A stretch of DNA of 64,000 nucleotides from the NCBI RefSeq assembly GCF_000699445.3, contig NC_067198.1, positions 23,695,536-23,759,535 on the forward strand, read 5' to 3'. The position numbers and the translations under genes were made by a program. Under the pieces are notes generated by a model. It did not search any database. It was not told the DNA's origin and was given only the letters and a program-made list of their open reading frames with translations. Positions 57,105-64,000 of the stretch are shown one piece after another; position 1 is the first letter of the stretch; each line of letters starts with the position of its first letter. The DNA is from Schistosoma haematobium (lineage: Eukaryota; Platyhelminthes; Trematoda; Strigeidida; Schistosomatidae).

Positions 57105-59640
57105 TACTTACTTACGCCTGTTACTCCCAATGGTTCATGGGCCACCGACCAGCATTCTCCAACCCACTCTGTCCTGGGCCTTCTTTTCTAGTTCCATCCA
57201 ATTCTTGTTCATTTTTCTCATGTCTATCTCCATTTCCCGGCGTGATGTGTTCTTTGGTCTTCCTCTTTTCCTTTGACCTTCAGGATTCCATGTGAGGGCT
57301 TGTCTTGTGACGCAGTTAGGTGCTTTCCTCAATGTGTGTCCTATCCACTTCCAGCGCTTCTTCCTAATTTCTTCCTCCGCTGGGATCTGGTTTGTTCTCT
57401 CCCACAGTACGTTGTTGCTAATAGTGTCCGGCCAATGGATCTGAAGTATTTTGCGTAGACAATTGTTAATAAACACCTGTATTTTCTGGATGATGGCTTT
57501 TGTAGTTCTCCAGGTTTCTGCCCCATACAGTAGAACTGTCTTGACATTTGTATTGAAAATCCTGACCTTGGTGTTGGTTGACAGTTGCTTTGAGTTCCAG
57601 ATGTTCCTCAGTTGTAAATATGCTGCTCTTGCTTTACCGATCCGCGCCTTCACATCCGCATCAGATCCACCCTGTTCATCAATGATGCTGCCCAAATACG
57701 TAAAGGTTTTCACATCTTCCAAATCTTCTCCGTCAATTGTGATTGGATTGGTGCATTCTGTGTTGTATCGGAGAATCCTGCTTTTCCCTTTGTGTATATT
57801 GAGACCTATTGCTGCTGAGGCTGCTGCCACACTGTTTGTCTTCTCCTGCATCTGTTGTTGCGTTTGGGATAGAAGGGCCAGATCGTCTGCGAAGTCTAGA
57901 TCATCCAACTGCATCTTAGATTTCCATTGTATCCCGCGCTTCCCTTCAGACGTTGACGTCTTCATGATCCAGTCGATCACCAGGAGAAAGAGAAAGGGTG
58001 AGAGTAGGCAACCTTGCCTAACACTGGTCTTCACTTCGAACGACTTTGTCAACTGTCCTCCATGCACGATTTTGCAGTGTAATCCATCATATGAGTTCTG
58101 TATGATATTGACTATCTTCTGAGGCACGCCGTAGTGTCGAAGAAGTTTCCAAAGTGTTGTTCTGTCCACGCTATCAAATGCCTTTTCGTAGTCAATGAAG
58201 TTGATGTAGAGTGATGAATTCCATTCAATTGATTGTTCCACAATGATCCGTAGAGTTGCGATTTGGTCTGTACACGATCTATCCTTACGGAATCCTGCCT
58301 GTTGGTCACGAAGTTGGGCGTCTACGTAGTCCTTCATCCTGTTTACCAATACCTTGTTAAAGACTTTTCCCGGTATTGAGAGAAGAGTGATGCCCCTGTA
58401 ATTATCACACTTGCTGAGATCGCCTTTCTTCGGTATTTTGATCAGAAGTCCTTCTTTCCAGTCTTTTGGTACTTGCTCCTCATCCCAAATCTTATTGAAG
58501 AGAATGTAGAGTATCCTTGCAGTTACTGCTACATCTGCTTTTAATGCCTCTGCTGGGATGTTGTCCGGTCCTGCTGCTTTGCCACTCTTGATTTGTCTGA
58601 TGTCCATGCTGATTTCTTCAATTGTTGATGGGCCAACATTGATTGGGTGGTCCGTGGTTGCTGCTTCGATGTTGGGTGGGTTCAGTGAGGCTGGTCGATT
58701 CAAGAGTTCTTTGAAGTGTTCTACCCACCTGTTTTGTTGCTCTTCAATGTTGGTGATTACCTCGCCTTCCTTGCTTTTCACTGGTCGCTCCGGTTTGCGG
58801 CGATTTCCAGAGAGTTTCTTTGTCGTGTCATACAATTGTCTCATGTTTCCTTCTCTTGCAGCCTTTTCCGCCGTCGTTGCTAAATCTTCCACATATTTAC
58901 GTTTGTCGGTTCTGATGCTCCTCTTCACTTGTTTGTTTACTTCTGTGTATTCAGCTTGTGTCTTGGCTTTTTCTGCTCTTGTTCGACTGGTATTGATTGC
59001 TGCTTTCTTGTTCCTCCTTTCTTGAATCTTACCCAGTGTATCAACAGTGATCCATTCCTTGTGATGGTGCTTCTTGTGGCCCAGGACCTCATGACATGTT
59101 GAAGTGATTGCCTCTTTGATCCCCTTCCAGTTGCTCTCCGCAGTAGTTCCTTCTCCATGGAGTAGATCATGAAAGGCCTGGATCTTATTGCTGATGGCTA
59201 TCTTGAATTTGTTGAGTTTGTTAGTACCCTGAAGAAAGGCCGTATTGAACTTCTGTGGTATTGTCCGCCCCATTGTCCAGTGCTTCTTGAGTTTCAATTT
59301 CATCTTGGCGACCAGCAAGTGATGATCTGATGCTATATCAGCTCCTCTCTTGGTTTTTATTTTCTCCATCGTCCTCCTTTACTTTTTGTTGATGCAAATA
59401 TGGTCGATTTGGTTCTGCGTAGTGTGATCCGGTGAAGTCCATGTGGTTTTGTGTATGCGTTTATATGGGAATATGGTGCCGCCTATGACCAGTTTATTGA
59501 AGGCACATAGGTTTGCAAATCTCTCACCATTTTCGTTCTTTCTCCCAGTCCGTGTCGTCCCATGATGTCTTCATATCCAGTGTTGTCCGTTCCAACCTTG
59601 GCATTGAAATCTCCCATCAGAATATATATATTATTCATGT
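57105..59640 (-). mobile_element. SR2/RTE-like LINE, 5'-truncated, largely open
   Basis: A minus-strand element truncated in the endonuclease (YILMGDFNAKVGTDNTGY starts near 59632) and ending in GGCGTAAGTAAGTAA near 57105. Two frame changes (near 59525 and 59390) separate the EN remnant (QIDHICINKK near 59400) from the long ORF. 5' truncation, a GTAA tail and a long open frame indicate a fairly recent insertion. Confidence 0.88.
57135..59369 (-). pseudogene. SR2/RTE-like reverse transcriptase, 744 codons open
   Basis: The frame starts [20 protein letters not shown], whose SDH belongs to the end of the endonuclease. It then has [80 protein letters not shown] (motif A), [20 protein letters not shown] (motif B) and [13 protein letters not shown] (motif C, FADD). 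The thumb ([14 protein letters not shown]) and a C-terminal [18 protein letters not shown], Arg/Lys-rich end follow. It would prime reverse transcription at target nicks in the nucleus. No internal stop is present, but the endonuclease N-terminus is lost, so it is catalogued as a truncated element gene. The predicted Met is internal, not a true start. Confidence 0.88.
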
Positions 59641-59950
59641 TCATTGCACTTGCTTACTCGTACCCGTATTTGCTGACTCGCTCGCTCACTTGCCTGCTAG
59701 CTTTTCCGTACTACTCTTTAATGCTTGCTTAACGTACCTGTAATTTGGATATCTGTGTGTGGTCCCATAATAACCGTCATCAACACTTCGTATTCGCCTT
59801 CTTATTAATACACCGTCAGGGCGTTATCGAGTGACGTTTAATGTCAAGTTAGTGACTGAACAGCTTAGAGTGAAGAACAGTTCATTTAGTGTAAAATGTT
59901 TAGGATGAAAGAAAATTATATTCGACAAATTTTTATAACCATTTATTTAC
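59641..59950. other. Spacer; nothing recognised
   Basis: Contains the GTAAAT donor side of the exon at 59951-60013. No other feature. Confidence 0.4.
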
Positions 59951-60146
59951 CTGATATGTATAGTCACAAAACACAAAGTGCATGTCATCATTGGAGGCAG
60001 TAAGTTGTACTTCCTAAAGATATGAATATGTTGTTTGTTAAACAAATGAAAAATCCGTAATTCAGCTGTACCTTACAAATTAATTGATCTGTCATATATT
60101 CATTTTCTGCAACAAACGATTTCAATTGCTCATAATAAAGACGATC
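59951..60146 (-). CDS. Two exons of unrecognised minus-strand gene
   Basis: Exon 60146-60072 (acceptor ttcatttatag, donor AAG|GTACAG) encodes exactly 25 codons: DRLYYEQLKSFVAENEYMTD then QLICK. After a 58-nt intron, exon 60013-59951 (acceptor atatctttag, donor CAG|GTAAAT) encodes 21 codons: EVQLTASNDDMHFVFCDYTY then Q. Both are in phase 0 with good splice signals. The first exon has a heptad-like, helix-forming pattern. I do not recognise the protein. The next exon toward lower coordinates would lie beyond or within the SR2-like insertion; upstream exons were not found between 60147 and 61349. Confidence 0.6.
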
Positions 60147-61349
60147 CTATAAATGAAAATAAACCTGTGATAAATAATTATAATATAATAACAATAATAT
60201 TCATTGGTTGAAATAGTGGATTATAATACTTGGACTATCAGGTGTTCACGATCGTTCATGTAGTTAATGTTTTAATTACTATTAAAAATGGAATTAGCTG
60301 GAGAATCTTAGGGGATAATTTCAACTTTTCTTGAACTTAAGTTGAATAGAATGGCAACAATTGGTGTGAAGAGCTTTAAATTGCAAGGTCAGTAGATTTA
60401 CGGATTTTGTTTATATTTTGCAAAGACCAGTGAAAATCCGACTTTTGGGAGTAGTTAACTGACTTAGTTATTCACTACAATGGGAAACTATACACGATTG
60501 TTGTAGTCTAGTTAAGAATTTCATATTCTCGATACCATATAGAACCAAACTTTGAGCTATTCTATTACTGAGCAATAAAGCACAGGGATATATTGTTCAT
60601 TATTCATTGACATCACTAAAGCATTAGTCTGCATCATCAACTTGATAAAAGACCAATGTCAAAACCCAGTATTCACCAATTAAACACCTTAAATGGCAAA
60701 TATTTCTACACAGTTTGGTGTCCTAACCTATCCGGTGAAACTACTAAACTTTGTTTTACCATATTTCATATACAAGTCACCCTATTTTTGAGAGATAAAA
60801 TAAACTTTTGGGGATCGAAGTATGCCACATTTAAATCGGATTTCAGCGTTTTGATCTTCGAACTCCCACACTGTTTTACGAGAAAGCAAATGAATTGATC
60901 AACTGAGATGGTACCATAAACACTTCACAGATTGTAACAGACAATCATTATATGTGTTCTTCTGCACTCGAAAACTGTAAGTCATAGGTAAATCCAACTG
61001 TGTTTTAAGCTTTCCACGTCTCTTTAAAATAATTATGAACTACATATTTGGGATGATTACTGCCCATAATCTTGTTACTTTGTACGCGTTATGCGCACAA
61101 TTATTAAAGATACACAAGTGACGAGTTGAATAGCTTAGCTAAGCGACTTAACTGAGTTCTCTGTATCCTTTAATTCGACAAGACGAGCGCATGTTAGTGA
61201 CAGAGTACCTTATTGATAAAAAAAACTTAAATTAAAACTTGCTGTAAAATTCCAAAAAAATTACATTTATCACTGTTGGTGATTTGAAGAGATTTTTAGA
61301 TTTTTTAGTCCTAGTGTGGGATGAAATATCTGTCTGTTCTCAATGGTTC
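60147..61349. other. Intron or spacer; one unexplained open stretch
   Basis: A minus-strand open stretch near 60870-60780 (WEFEDQNAEIRFKCGILRSP after a possible acceptor aaaacag) resembles an exon but lacks a good donor. Nothing else recognised. Confidence 0.35.
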
Positions 61350-61670
61350 TGTAGCGGTAAATAAATCCCTAAAATAAATTGCTTTAAGTTTTCCACATTG
61401 GATGCTGACCATATGTTTTAGTGGACTCATCTAGCTGAAGGCGCTCGGTCAGGCATCCGCACCAGATCACGTGTGGTAACGCCGTGCTCAACATCAACCG
61501 CAATCGCTAGCCAGATTAGATCAGAGAATTCCGATATATTGGTCATCGCCAAATATACTCTTCCGATCTCCTCGACTCTGTCTTTTGATTTCTCTGGGTG
61601 GGAACGAAATATATTAGAAGGTGTTACTGGTAGAAGCGTTGTCAAACACTGAATACCTGTGACATCATCA
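61350..61670 (+). repeat. Gypsy 5' LTR, copy 3 (321 bp)
   Basis: Runs TGTAGCGGTAAATAAATCCC to ...GACATCATCA and aligns along its length with the LTR at 28162-28484. Confidence 0.88.
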
Positions 61671-61671
61671 T

Positions 61672-61690
61672 TGGTGAGACCGACGTGATC
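61672..61690 (+). other. Primer-binding site, tRNA-Trp type (copy 3)
   Basis: TGGTGAGACCGACGTGATC is complementary to the tRNA-Trp 3' end except for two positions. It begins one base after the LTR. Confidence 0.82.
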
Positions 61691-61851
61691 TGGTACACCT
61701 AATTGCAACTGTGAGTCTGTTCCTTTTTCGGATTTTTATATATCATTGCCTTATTTTTTTATTTTTTTTTAAACATTGTGATTTTTTCGTGTTTTTTTTT
61801 CGGATATATATATATTTTCCCCTCGCTCACTATCGTACTTCATACTTCATC

Positions 61852-62682
61852 ATGACTGAACAGACACCTAAAGTACTCAAGCTTAAGACTTTGTCCCCAC
61901 CTTCGTTTCAACTGATGCCTTTCTGGCCCGACAACATCGAAGCCTGGTTCTGCTACGCAGAAGCCGACTTCCACGAGCACGGCGTGATCGACACACGTGC
62001 ACAATTCCTCGCAGTAGTCAAGGCACTACCGCGCGAATTCAACAGGTACGTAACACCTAGTATGTTTACTAGTGATGTTTCCGATCCTTACGAAATCTTA
62101 AAACGCTCGATTCTTAAACGAGGAGATCTAACCGATCGACAAAGGTTAGATCAACTCTTCAATAACATCGACCTGCAACACGGTTCTGCTACAGACATGT
62201 TGCAACGGATGAGAGAGATTATAGGCCCAAGAACTTTCGACGGAGGTCTATTCAAACAACTCTTCTTGTCAAAACTTCCCTAACAGGTGCAAGCAGTTCT
62301 GGTCTCGTTCCAGAACAATGCCTTAGACGAGCTAGCTGCATCTGCCGACCGCATTCTAGAAATTACGAAACCTACTACCGAGGTATTTTCAGTCAAAGAA
62401 AAGCCTCACACGACTCAGAATGATATAACCGACTTATGTCACACACTCACGCGTTATCTTAGTCTTCGTACCGACCGTAAGAGATCGCGCACACCACGTA
62501 GAAGCATTTCTCGTAAGCGATCTGTCTCTAGACCACGAGAGACAGATAACCCCGACTGGTGCTGGTATCATAACAAGTATGGAAAGTTTTCCAGAAATTG
62601 CAGAATACCCTGCAATTTTCCCAACACGAAACCGACTGATTCGAAAAACAACTCGGGAAACTTCCAAGCCGGCACGCGTTAA
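61852..62682 (+). pseudogene. Gypsy gag, copy 3, one internal stop
   Basis: The frame MTEQTPKVLKLKTLSPPSFQ runs to LFLSKLP, where a TAA (62281-62283) replaces the CAA (Gln) seen in copies 1 and 2. It continues QVQAVLVSFQNNALDELAAS to the end in the same frame. Near 62555-62610 is CWYHNKYGKFSRNCRIPC, a C-x2-H-x9-C-x3-C knuckle. This C-H-C-C form, instead of the usual C-C-H-C, is a known mark of the CsRn1 lineage. The protein would coat element RNA. An Arg/Ser-rich stretch (SRTPRRSISRKRSVSRPRET) precedes the knuckle. Confidence 0.88.
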
Positions 62683-62729
62683 CGGCAACCGTAATCGGCG
62701 AACATAGCCGTCTGTTATACGTCACAGAT

Positions 62730-63143
62730 GTGACAACGAGAGTTCGCTACCTCGTCGACACTGGCGCAGAAGTTAGCGTTCTCCCAGCAAATCCTAACGA
62801 CCGACTTCACGAATCGACCCTAAACTTACAGGCGGCAAACGGAAAACCGATCGCCACGTATGGCAAAAGGTACGTTTACCTTAACGTGGGTTTACGCAAA
62901 CCCATTCACTGGATTTTCGTTGTTGCAGATGTTTCTATGCCAATCATTGGTATGGACCTTCTACAACATCACAATCTGATCATCGATACGCGCAAACGGA
63001 GGCTAGTAGACGGAAACACTAATTTATCCGTTTGCGTAACTTCTTTTACTGGTTGCAAATTATCCCCAGTCACAATTAAACATATGATAGACCCACTCTA
63101 TCAGCCACTTATCGATAAGTATCCTGGGATACAACAAACGTAA
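62730..63143 (+). pseudogene. Gypsy aspartic protease region, copy 3
   Basis: The frame contains VRYLVDTGAEVSVLPANPND, with the DTGA catalytic motif, and WIFVVADVSMPIIGMDLLQH, the usual ILG-like closing motif of retropepsins (here IIGMD). It is open for 137 codons and ends at a TAA near 63141; pol continues in another frame. Confidence 0.85.
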
Positions 63144-63269
63144 CCGAAACTACCGTGTGTAACCAGCAATGTTACACATCACATCACGACTACAGGACCA
63201 TCTGTATTTTCTAAAGCGCGACGACTAGCTCCCGAAAAGCTAAGGTTAGCGAAAAACGAGTTCGACCAT

Positions 63270-64000
63270 ATGATAGGCTTGGGAATCATACGACCGTCAA
63301 ACAGCCAATATGCATCTCCGTTGCACATGGTCCCTAACAAGGACAGCAACGATTGGCGTCCAACTGGTGACTATCGGCGATTGAACGCGAAAACCATTCC
63401 TGATCGTTACCCGTTGCCTCACATTCACGATTTGACAGCTACCTTGAAAGGTACAACTGTCTTTCGAAAATCGACTTGGTTAAAGCGTATAACCAAATCC
63501 CTATGGCTACTGACGACATACCGAAAACAGCTATCATAACTCCTTTCGGACTCTATGAATTTTTGCGAATGCCTTTCGGTCTAAGGAATGCTGCTCAAAC
63601 ATTCCAAAGATTCATAGACGACGTTTTTCGAGGTCTCAACTTCGTACACGCGTATGTTGATGACTGTCTAATCGCAAGTCCGGACAGAGAAACACATCTC
63701 AAGCATCTGGATCTTGTTTTCGAACGACTTCAAAAACATGGCATTACTGTAAACGTTCAGAAATGCCAATTCGGAACCGACTCATTAGACTTTCTGGGAC
63801 ACACTATCGATGCTCAAGGCATTCGACCTCTTAGGACCAAAGTGGCGGCCATTCTGGATTACCCAGAACCGACCACCGTCAAGCAATTACGCACGTTCAA
63901 CGGCCTCGTAAGTTTCTATAGACGTTTCATACCCAAATGCGCATTACTCATGAAACCGCTAACCGACCAACTTCGGGGAAATGCGAAATCCATCAATTTG
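63270..64000 (+). pseudogene. Gypsy reverse transcriptase, copy 3, frameshifted, partial
   Basis: [20 protein letters not shown] and [20 protein letters not shown] are in frame up to about 63466. There a missing T (CTTTCGAAAA, against CTTTTCGAAAA in copies 1 and 2) breaks motif A. The next frame holds FLRMPFGLRNAAQTFQRFID, VHAYVDDCLIASPDRETHLK (YVDD) and FLGHTIDAQGI, then FYRRFIPKCALLMKPLTDQL at the window edge. Confidence 0.88.

Larger units (their letters stand above)
61350..64000 (+). mobile_element. CsRn1/Boudicca-type gypsy element, copy 3 (runs off window)
   Basis: LTR 61350-61670, PBS 61672-61690, gag from ATG 61852, protease around 62750, RT from 63270 and the RT/RNase H junction at the window edge. 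It differs from copies 1 and 2 at many bases, so it is a separate insertion. Visible lesions are a stop in gag (62281-62283) and a one-base deletion in RT near 63466. The 3' half and 3' LTR, if present, lie beyond 64000. Confidence 0.9.

Noticed and set aside
58558..59025. Plus-strand 155-codon hydrophobic ORF
   Set aside because: Antisense shadow of the SR2-like RT on the minus strand, as is the 223-codon frame at 57451-58122.
1..64000. CRISPR array, prophage, operon or other prokaryotic system
   Set aside because: No spaced identical repeats and no ribosome-binding-site-led gene clusters; introns, LINEs and LTR elements show a eukaryotic genome.

Overview
The window looks like nuclear DNA of a blood fluke (Schistosoma or a close relative). 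The reasons are an AT-rich, intron-rich background, micro-introns of 34-40 nt, and a repeat set typical of schistosomes: RTE-like (SR2-type) and CR1-like (SR1-type) non-LTR elements, CsRn1/Boudicca-type Ty3/gypsy elements with a tRNA-Trp primer site and a C-H-C-C gag knuckle, and Sm-alpha-type SINE-like units carrying hammerhead ribozymes. Species cannot be fixed from sequence alone.

Host genes. The main one is a minus-strand homologue of cramped/CRAMP1. Six exons (24319 down to 13857) join in phase into about 361 codons with a split SANT/Myb-like domain. Two further phase-compatible exons (11848-11641 and 1726-1515) may carry it on to the left. A plus-strand gene at 45691-46016 encodes a CS domain best matching SGT1/SUGT1, an HSP90 co-chaperone. 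A minus-strand gene of unknown product begins near 44226 (34-nt intron) and may include an earlier exon at 44765-44613. Another unrecognised minus-strand gene shows two exons at 60146-59951. A lone plus-strand start-codon exon lies at 41517-41588.

Mobile DNA. 5.8-13.3 kb: an SR2 3' end, a long decayed LINE (family A) and inverted family A tails, all in a CRAMP1 intron. 18.4-23.1 kb: family B LINE remains, two short internally deleted elements and a tRNA-like SINE, in another CRAMP1 intron. 24.3-39.9 kb: a rearranged block. A CR1-like element abuts CRAMP1 exon A, and two near-identical 3.55-kb inverted arms each carry a gypsy LTR, gag and RT. Between the arms lie integrase, duplicated CR1 3' ends, family B, a diverged tandem repeat and SR2 debris. 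46.9-50.1 kb: a family B 3' end, a nested pair of short elements with a 12-bp target duplication, two opposed hammerhead units and family A debris. 53.3-56.1 kb: a family B LINE with a long RT frame. 57.1-59.6 kb: a 5'-truncated SR2-like LINE with a 744-codon frame. 61.35 kb to the end: a third gypsy copy running off the window.

The genes are unrelated to one another. The shared theme is retroelements filling introns, recombining with each other and, at CRAMP1 exon A, touching coding sequence. No prokaryotic features, CRISPR arrays, rRNA genes or intact tRNA genes were seen.
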